Source: Planctomycetota bacterium
GTDB lineage: Bacteria; Planctomycetota; Planctomycetia; Planctomycetales; Planctomycetaceae
Assembly: GCA_016872645.1 (NCBI GenBank)
Contig: VGZH01000006.1
Span: 1-64,000, forward strand
Reading direction: 5' to 3'
DNA length: 64,000 nucleotides
Shown: positions 17,767 through 25,899 of the stretch, piece by piece
Position numbering within the stretch: position 1 is the first letter of the stretch
Layout of the letters: every line of letters starts with the position of its first letter
The notes under the pieces: generated by a model
What the model saw: only the letters and a program-made list of their open reading frames with translations
The model's database searches: none
Told to the model about the DNA's origin: nothing
Program-made: the position numbers and the translations under genes

Positions 17767-18738
17767 TCACGCAGGCAGTGTCTCCAGCAATACAGCGCCG
17801 GGCGTCGGCTCGATGACAACCGGGCCGCAGGCTGCCGGAATCACCAGCGACTCACCGGCGGCCAGCGGTTCTCGTCCCGTGGAGGAGACGATTTGTGCGT
17901 GACCGTCGATCAGCGACAGGATGCAGCAGCGGTTTTCGACTGGCAATTGAAACCGATTTGCCGTCAGCGTGTGACGACGCCAATCGAAATGCTCTGTTCG
18001 GATCAACTCCTCACTGAGTCCGTTGGAGGCGTCCAGTTTGCGAGGTGCCAGTGGTGCGACGGGACCACAGTTGAAGTCGATGCACTGCAAGGCTTGTTCG
18101 ACATGCAGCGCGCGCAAGCGGTTGTGAGCATCGCGGCGGTTCCAATCAAATAGCCGATAAGTCACGTCGCTGGGCTGCTGAATCTCGGCGAGGGCGATGC
18201 CGGCTCCGATGGAGTGAACCGTTCCGGCCGGAATTGAGATCACGTCACCGACCTGCGCGGGGATCGAGTGCAGACACTGTTCGACAGTCCCGGCCACAAG
18301 GTGCCGTTTGAGCAATGCTCGGTCGACTTCCGCTTTGAGGCCGACAAACAGGCGGCAATTCGGCTCAGCCGCGAGAATCACCCACGCTTCGGATTTGCCG
18401 TGCGGCCTCGGGGTGAGGGTTTCTGTCTGAGCATCGTTCGGGTGAACTTGGACAGACAATGTCTGTGCGGCATCGAGAAACTTGAACAGCAGCGGGAATT
18501 GTTCGCAGCCCGCGTGCCTGCCGAGCAGTTCATCGGGATGCTCGCAGACCAAGTCGTGCAGAGATCGTCCATCAAACGGGCCGCCGAGGACGCGGCTTTG
18601 ATCGTCGCCGAGATCGACGACCTCCCAGCTCTCAGCCCAACCGATCGTGTTGGGATCCGGCTTGCGCCACTGCTGAGCCAGTCGCCGGCCGCCCCACGGG
18701 CGCTGTTTGAACAACGGCTGCAAGCGAAGTGGCGGCAT
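17767..18738 (-). CDS. manA: Class I mannose-6-phosphate isomerase
   Basis: The protein has 323 residues and interconverts mannose-6-phosphate and fructose-6-phosphate in the cytoplasm, feeding mannose and GDP-sugar pathways. Family motifs are the PWGG start, the zinc-ligand motif QVHPND, KSEAW, and PAGTVHSIGAG followed by EIQQPSDVTYRLFDW. The length matches the short Bacillus-type enzymes. The ATG at 18738 is chosen because the family N-terminus (PPLRLQPLFKQRPWGGRRL) begins there. A longer frame up to 18876 adds residues without family support. It is divergent from the gene at 18888. Confidence 0.93.
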   Translation of the reverse strand: MPPLRLQPLFKQRPWGGRRLAQQWRKPDPNTIGWAESWEVVDLGDDQSRVLGGPFDGRSLHDLVCEHPDELLGRHAGCEQFPLLFKFLDAAQTLSVQVHPNDAQTETLTPRPHGKSEAWVILAAEPNCRLFVGLKAEVDRALLKRHLVAGTVEQCLHSIPAQVGDVISIPAGTVHSIGAGIALAEIQQPSDVTYRLFDWNRRDAHNRLRALHVEQALQCIDFNCGPVAPLAPRKLDASNGLSEELIRTEHFDWRRHTLTANRFQLPVENRCCILSLIDGHAQIVSSTGREPLAAGESLVIPAACGPVVIEPTPGAVLLETLPA

Positions 18739-18887
18739 TGTGCGAATTACATTCGAGAAGGAAATCAACGTTTGATCGTGAACAAGACGCAGGACTATAG
18801 TCCGCCCTCTCTCGTCCTCGAAGGCGACTCGCTGCGAATTATCGCAGGGCGATTGTCGTCGGAGGCGCAACCACAAGAAAGTGACTC

Positions 18888-19091
18888 ATGCTGACCAATG
18901 ATCCGCTTTCTGATGCGACATCCGATCAAGCTCCATTGGTTGAGGTTTGGCTGGATATCGGCGAAGCGCTCCGGCTCGGGAGCAGTGTGCTGCGAGTGCT
19001 CGATACCGACGGCGAGGACGCCATGCTGCGAGTGGATCCCGCAACCCCCGAAGATGATGACGAAACTCGCTGGTCAGAGCTGCCGCGCTGA
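18888..19091 (+). CDS. Small acidic hypothetical protein
   Basis: The protein has 67 residues and starts 28 bases before pyrF, on the same strand, so it may be cotranscribed with it. It is acidic, ending PATPEDDDETRWSELPR. A central stretch, WLDIGEALRLGSSVLRVLDTDGEDAMLRVD, has a beta-strand pattern with a GEALRLG turn. That pattern loosely resembles the fold pattern of CsrA-type RNA-binding proteins, but the match is too weak for assignment and the conserved RNA-contact Arg near the C-terminus is not evident. Coding status rests on its ATG, its spacing to pyrF and its ordered composition. Confidence 0.55.
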   Translation: MLTNDPLSDATSDQAPLVEVWLDIGEALRLGSSVLRVLDTDGEDAMLRVDPATPEDDDETRWSELPR

Positions 19092-19118
19092 AGTCAATCG
19101 CTTTACACTCCCGCGACC

Positions 19119-20051
19119 ATGACACACTACATTGAACGATTGCACGCGGCCGTGCGACGAACCCGAACTGCCGCGTTGGTGGGACTCGACCCGCGATTCG
19201 ATCAGCTTCCTCCGAACGTGATCGCTGCCGCCAAACAGCGAGCGACTTCCGAGCGAGCGATCCAGGCGACCGCGTTTGAAGAATTCTGTTGCCGGATCAT
19301 TGACGTCGTCGCTCCACTGGTCCCGGCCGTGAAGCCGCAGGCGGCATTTTTTGAGGAGCTTGGCCCTGATGGTTGCGTCGCTCTGGCGAATGTCATGCAG
19401 CACGCTCGGCGAGCAGGGTTGATCGTGATCTGCGATGCGAAGCGAGGCGACATTGGCTCGACGGCCGAAGCGTACGCTCGCGGCTATTTGGCCGGAGCCG
19501 ATCCCAACGCGGCAGCTTGGGCAGCGGATGCTTTGACCGTGAATCCGTACCTTGGCCGCGACACGCTCGAACCGTTTGTAAAGGTCGCGGTCGAACGAGG
19601 TGCGGGCTTGTACGTCCTGGTTCGCACCAGCAATCCCGGAGCGGGAACGTTGCAGGATCGCGTGACCGATGGCACGCCGGTTTATCGGCACGTCGCGCGG
19701 ATCGTCGAAGAGTTGTCGGTCTCGACGTTGTGCCGATCGGGAGGCCCGGGCGATGACTTTGGCTGCGTCGGTGCGGTGGTCGGAGCGACCTACCCGGCTG
19801 AGCTGGCCGAACTGCGCGAAGTGATGCCGCATGTGCCGCTGCTCGTGCCGGGCTACGGTGCTCAGGGAGGCAGCGCCGCGGACGTGCAGGTCGCGTTCCG
19901 AGCGGACGGGATGGGTGCCTTGATCAACAGTTCGCGAGCGATCAACTTCGCTCACACTCGCGAGCCTTACCGCAGTCAGTTCGGCTCGGATCGCTGGGAA
20001 GAAGCGGTCGCCACGGCGACGCGGGACATGATTGTCGAGTTGCGCTCGTAG
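19119..20051 (+). CDS. pyrF: Orotidine 5'-phosphate decarboxylase, type 2
   Basis: The protein has 310 residues and catalyses the last step of UMP synthesis. The catalytic segment [15 protein letters not shown] (about residues 106-120) carries the Lys and Asp residues of the active site. The longer length and the [14 protein letters not shown] and VPGYGAQGG motifs mark the type 2 (actinobacterial/myxobacterial-like) subfamily. The N-terminal [12 protein letters not shown] is also typical. The ATG at 19119 directly precedes the family start. The TAG stop at 20049-20051 is formed by the first bases of a REP-like element. Confidence 0.96.
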   Translation: MTHYIERLHAAVRRTRTAALVGLDPRFDQLPPNVIAAAKQRATSERAIQATAFEEFCCRIIDVVAPLVPAVKPQAAFFEELGPDGCVALANVMQHARRAGLIVICDAKRGDIGSTAEAYARGYLAGADPNAAAWAADALTVNPYLGRDTLEPFVKVAVERGAGLYVLVRTSNPGAGTLQDRVTDGTPVYRHVARIVEELSVSTLCRSGGPGDDFGCVGAVVGATYPAELAELREVMPHVPLLVPGYGAQGGSAADVQVAFRADGMGALINSSRAINFAHTREPYRSQFGSDRWEEAVATATRDMIVELRS

Positions 20052-20114
20052 GATGGTCGCTCTTGCCCGTCCGCTTCGCGGCGGGACTCAGGACGGGCAA
20101 GAGTGCCCCTCCTA
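20049..20114. repeat. REP-like inverted pair (copy c)
   Basis: The left arm, GTAGGATGGTCGCTCTTGCC followed by CGTCC, and the right arm, GGACGGGCAAGAGTGCCCC followed by TCCTAC, are separated by about 18 bases. The right arm folds by itself as GGGCA-AGAG-TGCCC. The TAG in GTAGG is the pyrF stop codon. The hairpin may also help terminate pyrF transcription, though no T-tract follows. Confidence 0.7.
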
Positions 20115-20136
20115 CAACCGGTATCTTCGGCACGAT

Positions 20137-20307
20137 TTAAGCAATCGGAGTCTTTTGTCTGTTCCGCGCTTTGCGTTTGACCGTTGTTTTGCGAGCGACC
20201 GGCACTTCGCGCAGAACCGGCATTTCGCGTGCGATCCGCGTCTCGCGAAAATTCAGCATGTCTGCCGCGACGTCTGTGAGAATCGTGCGGAACGATCCGT
20301 AATTCAT
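20137..20307 (-). CDS. Possible small basic protein (56 residues)
   Basis: An ATG at 20307 opens a 56-codon frame, MNYGSFRTILTDVAADMLN followed by a very Arg/Lys-rich tail (VARKTTVKRKARNRQK). The N-terminal half has an amphipathic-helix pattern and the tail is nucleic-acid-binding in character. It could also be chance, since the 519-base gap between pyrF and the RTX gene has no other candidate. No family was recognised and no ribosome binding site is clear. The rest of this gap (20308-20570) shows nothing beyond the GAAGGA ahead of the RTX gene start. Confidence 0.28.
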   Translation of the reverse strand: MNYGSFRTILTDVAADMLNFRETRIAREMPVLREVPVARKTTVKRKARNRQKTPIA

Positions 20308-20570
20308 CAGTCTGAGTGTTGAGCCGGTCGATCCGAAAATGCACTCAGTTCTCGCGAACCCGGTTGGACCGCAACCAGCGCTTGTGAGGGCTGTGCTGTG
20401 AAATCGAGTTGGGGGATCACTTCGCATTTCGAGCGACGGTCTCTTTCAGCCCGCCTTGTAAAGCCGGAGTCGTGTCGGATGCGTCCCGACCGCCTGCGAG
20501 AAATCGTAGGGGACGAATTCGGAAGACTCGCGACCAGGATCGGCTTGTCTTTTTCCGAAGGAGTGTTGCC

Positions 20571-23500
20571 GTGCGCTTTGCATATTGGACAGAGAAACTG
20601 CGCCAACGGATGGCTGGATTATCACGACGTCGCCTCGTTTCTCACGTGAGCCATCCGGTCGAACGTTGTGAAGACCGCTGTTTGCCGACGGTCTCCGCGT
20701 TGCTGATCACGAATGCGTTCAATCCGGCGCTGCAAGATCTGACGATCCTCTGCGACGGTCCCGACGACGTCTCGGTCAGCGTCAGTGGAGGCAACGTCCT
20801 GATTCAGGTTGGCCAGAATGGCGGTGCTCAGATCGCGCTTGTGGGCCAGCCGACAGTCGCTCCGGGCTTACTGGCTCGCATCGACATCTTCGGCAGTGAT
20901 GCGACGAATCGCGTCTCGCTGAATGGTGTGACGACGGCGAACGGCTTCAGCGCGTCACTGGCGATCAACGTCGAGGCGGGAGATTCGAATGATCTGATTG
21001 ACGCGACTGGTTCGGACATTGCAGTGTCGCTTCTCGGAGGTGACGGTAACGACGTGATCAACGGCGGCATCGCGAACGACACGCTGCTGGGGGGCGATGG
21101 TGCCGACGCCCTCAACGGCGGCATCGGCAACGACAACTTACTGGGGGGCAACGGAGCGGACACGATCAACGGAGGAGTCGGTCTCGACACGCTCAACGGT
21201 GGCGATGGTGCGGACTCGTTGAACGCCGGCGACGACGCCGACAGCGTCTATGGTGGCAACGGAGCTGACAACATCGACGGCGGCCTCGGCGACGACACCC
21301 TCAACGGCGACGGCGGCAACGACACCGTCAACGGAAACATCGGCAACGACACGCTCCTCGGGGGAGCCGGTCAGGACTCGCTGCTGGGGGGCGAAGGCAA
21401 CGACGTGATCAACGCTCAAGCTGGCAACGACACGGTTTTCGGTGGCACCGGCAATGACGATCTGCAAGGCGGCGACGGCAACGATCAAGTCCATGGCGAT
21501 ACCGGCAACGACTCGCTCAATGGCAATTCGGGCGATGACACCGTGACCGGCAGCGATGGCAATGACTCGATGCAAGGCGGGTCCGGCAGGGACTCGTTGG
21601 ACGGCGGCATCGGCAACGATCGCGTTTTCGGCCAGGCCGGGAATGACACGCTGATTGGGGGTGGAGACGCCGACCATCTGGACGGTGGCGCGGGCAACGA
21701 TTCGCTGTCCAGCGCGGACGTGCCCCCGGCTGTGCTTCCGACTCTGTCGATCAGCGATGCCACTGTGACTGAACGAGACAACGTCTTCTCCACGCTGTTC
21801 AATGCACCCAACGATGTACCGATCACGGATGATAATCGGGCGCTCGTTTCGGCGGATTTCGACGGCGATGGCGACATCGACTTGGCGACTGCGGCCTCCA
21901 TCCTCTTGAACAACGGTACTGGGTCGTTCTTCCCGGCAGTGGCAACCGGATCGCAGGCACAGGGTCGTATGGACGTTGGCGACTTGGATGGCGACGGCGA
22001 CATTGATATCGCCATCGCTGGCAACCCGACTGGAGATGTCGATCTGCTGATCAACAACGGTAACGGCACGTTTCTCGCGCCACGCACCGCCGCCGATCTG
22101 GGGACATTCTTCGGAACCTCTTCGGTCACGATGATCGATGTTGACGGCGACGGCGATCTCGACCTGGCGGCCGTTGTCGGCTTCTCGACCCCAGAAGTGT
22201 TCGTCACTCTCAACAACGGTAATGCCACGTTTCAGCCACCTCAGCAATTCGCGGCGGGAACCGACGGCGCTTCCGACATCGTCGCCGGTGACTTTGACGG
22301 CGATGGTGACATCGACTTGGCCGTGGCCAAGGTGTTCTTTCAATCGAACATTGCGTTTCTGCGGAACAACGGCAACGGCACGTTTGCCACCGGAGTGTTG
22401 ACAGCCGTCACGGCCGAACCGAGTTCCATCGTCGCGGCCGACTTCGACAACGACGGCGATCTGGACCTCGCCACCGGCGGAGCGACCAATACCGTGCTGC
22501 TCAACAACGGCACGGGCAGCTTCACCGCATCGGCACCGATCGCCAATAGCGGCTTCTTCAGGACTGCAAACGACATTGCCGCGGCAGACCTGGATCTCGA
22601 TGGCGATATCGACCTGGCAACCGTCGCCTTCAGCGGACAGCTTTCGCTTCTCGAAAACGACGGCGTCGGAAACTTCGTTGCGTCTGGACCGCCGACACTC
22701 TCCACCAATCAGGGGTTCGGCGATGCGATCGTGCTGGCCGACATTTCCGGTGACGGTGCCCCGGACATCGCAGTCAACGACGGCTTTGCTCAAAACAATG
22801 TTTCGATCCTGCTCAACACGGGTTCCATACGACCGACGGCGGTGTTCAACGTGACGCTGTCGGCCGCCAGCACCGTGCCTGTCACAGTGTCGTTCGCGAC
22901 CGCGAATGGATCGGCCCTGTTGGGCGGCGATTATCGAGCACAGACTGGCGTCCTGACGTTTGCTCCGGGAACGACCACACAGACAATTCGCGTGATCGTC
23001 GAAGGGGACGTGATCGGGGAGCCGACGCAGAACTTCTTCGTGAATCTCTCCAACGCCACCAACGCGACGTTTGCCGACGCGCAAGGGCAGGGATTGATTC
23101 TGGATAACGACGGAACGCCGCCGGGTCCAACCATGAGTATCGCCAGCGTCACCGTCGCCGAAGGGGACGTCGGCACGCAAAACGTCGTCGTCACCGTCAC
23201 GCTGTCGGCTCCGCTGGGAGTTCCCGCCTCCGTCCAATTCAATTCAACCGATGGCACGGCGACCGCCGGACAGGACTACATTCCGGTCAGCGGAACGTTG
23301 AACTTTCCGGCTGGCAACGTCAGCCAGACCATCACGGTGCAGGTCAACGGCGACTTGCGAAACGAAGGGAATGAGAGCTTCTTCATCGACCTATCTAACC
23401 CCGTCGGTTTGCCGATGGCGAACTCGCGAGCGCAGGTCGCCATCACAGATAATGACAGCGCACTTCCGCTAACGACTCCCAATGACACTCTGTTGGGAGG

Positions 23501-24842
23501 TACCGGAACTGACACGCTGATTGGCTCCGTGGGCGACGACGTGATGAACGGCCAATCGGGCAATGACTTGATGTCGGGCGGCGACGGTGCCGACTTGATG
23601 TTCGGTGGTGCAGGCAGCGACACGCTCAACGGACAAGCCGGCAACGATACGCTCGACGGCCAAGGAGGCAACGATTCTCTGGACGGCGGAACGGGTGACG
23701 ATCAATTGGTCTGGAGTGGAGCGAACGGCGGTAGCGACACGGTCGGCGGCACGTCGGGATTCGATACGGCGGTCGTCAACGGCACCGGGTCGGCCGACAC
23801 TTATTCCGTTGGGCAGAATTCGTCCGGGGAATTGACCGTCTCGGACAGTGGCTTCACGCTGACGGTTCAGTCCACGATCAACAACGTCATCATTCACGGC
23901 AACGGTGGCGACGACGTGGTTACGATTGGCTCGCTCAGCAACTTGACGGGAACCGTGCTGACGATTAACGGCGGCGATGGCAACGATGAACTCGATGCGT
24001 CGGGAGCGGTGCTGGGCTTCGTGCGTATGGGACTGAACGGCCAAGCGGGCGACGATTCGCTCACAGGCGGCAGTGGCACGGACACGCTCGATGGGGGCGA
24101 TGGCAACGACACGCTTGCTGCCGGAGCTGGAAACGACAGCCTGACGGGCGGACTGGGAGACGATGTGCTCAGCGGTCAGGACGGCAACGATACGCTCAAT
24201 GGTCAGGACGGCGATGATTTAGTCGTCGGTGGCAATGGCAACGATTCGATGCTGGGTGGCAGCGGTGCCGACACGTTGCAAGGACAGGCCGGAGACGACA
24301 CATCCCACGGTGAAGCGGGCGATGACCGGCTTGTGGACACAGCGGGCAATGATTTGCTTGTGGGTGGCAATGGCTTCGACACGCTCGACAGCGGTGACGG
24401 CGACGACACGCTTGATGGCGGCTTTGGCGACGATTCGCTCATTGCCGGAGCGGGCAATGACAAGGTTCGCGGAGGCGACGGCAACGATACGCTCGACAGC
24501 GGCGACGGCGATGATGAGATCAATGGCGGCGATGGCGACGACCTGTTGTTGGGTGGCAGCGGCAACGATGGACTCAACGGTGGCGATGGCGACGACGTGA
24601 TCAACGGCGGAGCCGGCAATGATGTGATGGTCGGCGGCGACGGCAACGACACCATGCTGGGCGGAGCGGGCAACGACACGCTGCTTGGCGGCGATGGCGA
24701 CGACAACATCAACGGTCAAGGTGGTGGTGACATCGTCGCGGGGAATGAAGGGGACGATCTCCTCGTGCTCGACGCCAGCGATCTGGTCAACGAAGCGTTT
24801 CTGCTCTCGCAAACGCTGCTCGACAACCTGAATGGCGTGTGA
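20571..24842 (+). CDS. Giant RTX / Calx-beta / FG-GAP surface protein
   Basis: The protein has 1423 residues from the GTG at 20571 (GAAGGA 8 bases upstream). The N-terminus has RLVSHVSHPVERCEDRCLPTVS, a variant of the planctomycete LEDRTLLS-type export tract. RTX nonapeptides (GGxGxDxLxG) follow at about residues 144-382. The start of a Calx-beta domain (LSISDATVTE) comes at about 388-403. Seven FG-GAP/VCBS units with DxDxDGDxD calcium loops occupy about 404-754. The remainder of that Calx-beta domain then resumes (TAVFNVTLSAAS). A second Calx-beta domain spans about 853-963, and two more RTX blocks lie at about 967-1057 and 1157-1397. It is likely secreted, calcium-binding and involved in adhesion or surface structure. 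No type I exporter lies nearby. Confidence 0.93.
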   Translation: MRFAYWTEKLRQRMAGLSRRRLVSHVSHPVERCEDRCLPTVSALLITNAFNPALQDLTILCDGPDDVSVSVSGGNVLIQVGQNGGAQIALVGQPTVAPGLLARIDIFGSDATNRVSLNGVTTANGFSASLAINVEAGDSNDLIDATGSDIAVSLLGGDGNDVINGGIANDTLLGGDGADALNGGIGNDNLLGGNGADTINGGVGLDTLNGGDGADSLNAGDDADSVYGGNGADNIDGGLGDDTLNGDGGNDTVNGNIGNDTLLGGAGQDSLLGGEGNDVINAQAGNDTVFGGTGNDDLQGGDGNDQVHGDTGNDSLNGNSGDDTVTGSDGNDSMQGGSGRDSLDGGIGNDRVFGQAGNDTLIGGGDADHLDGGAGNDSLSSADVPPAVLPTLSISDATVTERDNVFSTLFNAPNDVPITDDNRALVSADFDGDGDIDLATAASILLNNGTGSFFPAVATGSQAQGRMDVGDLDGDGDIDIAIAGNPTGDVDLLINNGNGTFLAPRTAADLGTFFGTSSVTMIDVDGDGDLDLAAVVGFSTPEVFVTLNNGNATFQPPQQFAAGTDGASDIVAGDFDGDGDIDLAVAKVFFQSNIAFLRNNGNGTFATGVLTAVTAEPSSIVAADFDNDGDLDLATGGATNTVLLNNGTGSFTASAPIANSGFFRTANDIAAADLDLDGDIDLATVAFSGQLSLLENDGVGNFVASGPPTLSTNQGFGDAIVLADISGDGAPDIAVNDGFAQNNVSILLNTGSIRPTAVFNVTLSAASTVPVTVSFATANGSALLGGDYRAQTGVLTFAPGTTTQTIRVIVEGDVIGEPTQNFFVNLSNATNATFADAQGQGLILDNDGTPPGPTMSIASVTVAEGDVGTQNVVVTVTLSAPLGVPASVQFNSTDGTATAGQDYIPVSGTLNFPAGNVSQTITVQVNGDLRNEGNESFFIDLSNPVGLPMANSRAQVAITDNDSALPLTTPNDTLLGGTGTDTLIGSVGDDVMNGQSGNDLMSGGDGADLMFGGAGSDTLNGQAGNDTLDGQGGNDSLDGGTGDDQLVWSGANGGSDTVGGTSGFDTAVVNGTGSADTYSVGQNSSGELTVSDSGFTLTVQSTINNVIIHGNGGDDVVTIGSLSNLTGTVLTINGGDGNDELDASGAVLGFVRMGLNGQAGDDSLTGGSGTDTLDGGDGNDTLAAGAGNDSLTGGLGDDVLSGQDGNDTLNGQDGDDLVVGGNGNDSMLGGSGADTLQGQAGDDTSHGEAGDDRLVDTAGNDLLVGGNGFDTLDSGDGDDTLDGGFGDDSLIAGAGNDKVRGGDGNDTLDSGDGDDEINGGDGDDLLLGGSGNDGLNGGDGDDVINGGAGNDVMVGGDGNDTMLGGAGNDTLLGGDGDDNINGQGGGDIVAGNEGDDLLVLDASDLVNEAFLLSQTLLDNLNGV

Positions 24843-25044
24843 CGTTTCAGAGGTGCAAAGTGCAGAGTGAAGACTGCAAATTGCAAAAGGACAGACACCG
24901 CACTTGTTTGTTTGCACGCGTCACTTTGCACGGAGCTCATCTTTCGAGCCAGCTATTCGAAGAAGAGAATAACCTCCAAAGAGCGGGACGAGGCCGCTTC
25001 ACCCTGACGTCAGTGGGGTGACTCGTTCACGGCTCTCCTTCGGG

Positions 25045-25081
25045 CGACCCGGTCTGGCGGTCAGGCCGGGTCGCTCTTTTT
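25045..25081 (+). terminator. Intrinsic terminator after the RTX gene
   Basis: Arms CGACCCGG (25045-25052) and CCGGGTCG (25066-25073) form a perfect 8-base GC-rich stem. The loop is 13 bases, followed by CTCTTTTT. It lies about 200 bases after the RTX stop codon; the stretch between holds no gene. Confidence 0.88.
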
Positions 25082-25101
25082 GAAATTTGAATTCTGACAG
25101 T

Positions 25102-25884
25102 TCAGATTTCTGAATTCAGATCCCGTGGCCCGATCGCTCCGTTGTGCAGAGCGGTGGCGAGCAGCACACCGTCGATCTGGACGGCTTGCAGCGGTTCGAG
25201 GTCCGCCGCGTTTCGCACTCCACCGCCGGTGATCAGGCGGCAGCACGGGGCCAGTCGTCGAATCGCGATGCACAATTCGAGCGTGCTCGGGCCGCGTAGT
25301 TCTCCGACGCTGGAGAGGTCCAGCACGATCATCTGCAAGATGCCGATGTCGATCACGGCGCGGGCAATTCCCAGCGGCGTCGCGTCGGACCAACGAACGC
25401 CACCGAGCATCGGTTGCCCCGCCTGCAAGTCGAGACTGAACACGATTCGTTCCGCGCTGAACTTATCGATGAGCAGCTTCAGCAATCGTAAGTCGGTCAG
25501 CGTTTCCAGGCCGACAATCACCTTCGCGGCCCCGGCTTTCAGCAGACGGCTGGCATCGTCGAGAGTTCGCAGTCCGCCGTCGATCCACAATTCAAATCCG
25601 TCGGTCGCGAGTTGCCGAAAGACTGTTTCGTTTGGTTGCTGGTGCAGAATGCCATCCAAATCGGCGACGTACAACGTCGTCAGTTCCAATCGGTCGCGAA
25701 ACGCCCGTGCGACGTCAAGCGGCTTCGCGGAGTCTGTGAGTACGCTTTTGACGGGTCGATACTCGTCGCGCCGGCCTCCGACGCCACGCACGACGATGCC
25801 ATTGAGCAGATCGAGGACAGGAAGAATCTGGAGCGCAGCGGACGCGGGCAGTGGGCAGTGGGCAGTGGTGAGTTTTGTGTCCAT
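25102..25884 (-). CDS. HisA/HisF-like TIM-barrel protein
   Basis: The protein has 260 residues. It shows the HisA/HisF barrel layout: LPVLDLLNGIVVRGVGG at the start, LYVADLDGI (strand with the catalytic-type Asp), WIDGGLRT, VFSLDLQ, and ITGGGVRN near the C-terminus. True HisA isomerises ProFAR in histidine synthesis. The GGRRDEYRPV loop and the absence of other his genes suggest the HisA-related side family known from methanopterin-using organisms (including some planctomycetes), so hisA is not assigned. The first 15 residues are encoded partly by a tandem GCAGTGG repeat, and family homology begins only at about residue 19. Confidence 0.75.
   Translation of the reverse strand: MDTKLTTAHCPLPASAALQILPVLDLLNGIVVRGVGGRRDEYRPVKSVLTDSAKPLDVARAFRDRLELTTLYVADLDGILHQQPNETVFRQLATDGFELWIDGGLRTLDDASRLLKAGAAKVIVGLETLTDLRLLKLLIDKFSAERIVFSLDLQAGQPMLGGVRWSDATPLGIARAVIDIGILQMIVLDLSSVGELRGPSTLELCIAIRRLAPCCRLITGGGVRNAADLEPLQAVQIDGVLLATALHNGAIGPRDLNSEI
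25848..25868. repeat. Tandem GCAGTGG x3 inside the start of the HisA-like gene
   Basis: Three perfect 7-base units overlap codons for the non-conserved N-terminal residues of the HisA-like protein. Similar gcagtgg runs look like spacer-type repeats rather than coding sequence. The annotated ATG at 25884 lies upstream of the repeat, and no closer ATG, GTG or TTG precedes the conserved region. Confidence 0.7.
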
Positions 25885-25899
25885 TCCCGAATTCTGGAT

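Noticed and set aside
18888-19091. CsrA assignment for the 67-residue protein
   Set aside because: Only a vague strand pattern is shared; the conserved CsrA N-terminus and RNA-binding Arg are not evident.
21138-23237. A 699-codon open frame antisense to the RTX gene
   Set aside because: It is the mirror of the Gly/Asp-rich repeats. Its product is low-complexity, and the sense strand has clear domains.
21000-24760. CRISPR-like or satellite repeats
   Set aside because: The periodicity comes from coding RTX nonapeptides that stay in frame and vary in sequence; there are no constant repeats with unique spacers.
25102-25884. Calling the TIM-barrel gene hisA
   Set aside because: No other histidine genes are near and the loops differ from true HisA; a HisA-related side family is equally or more likely.
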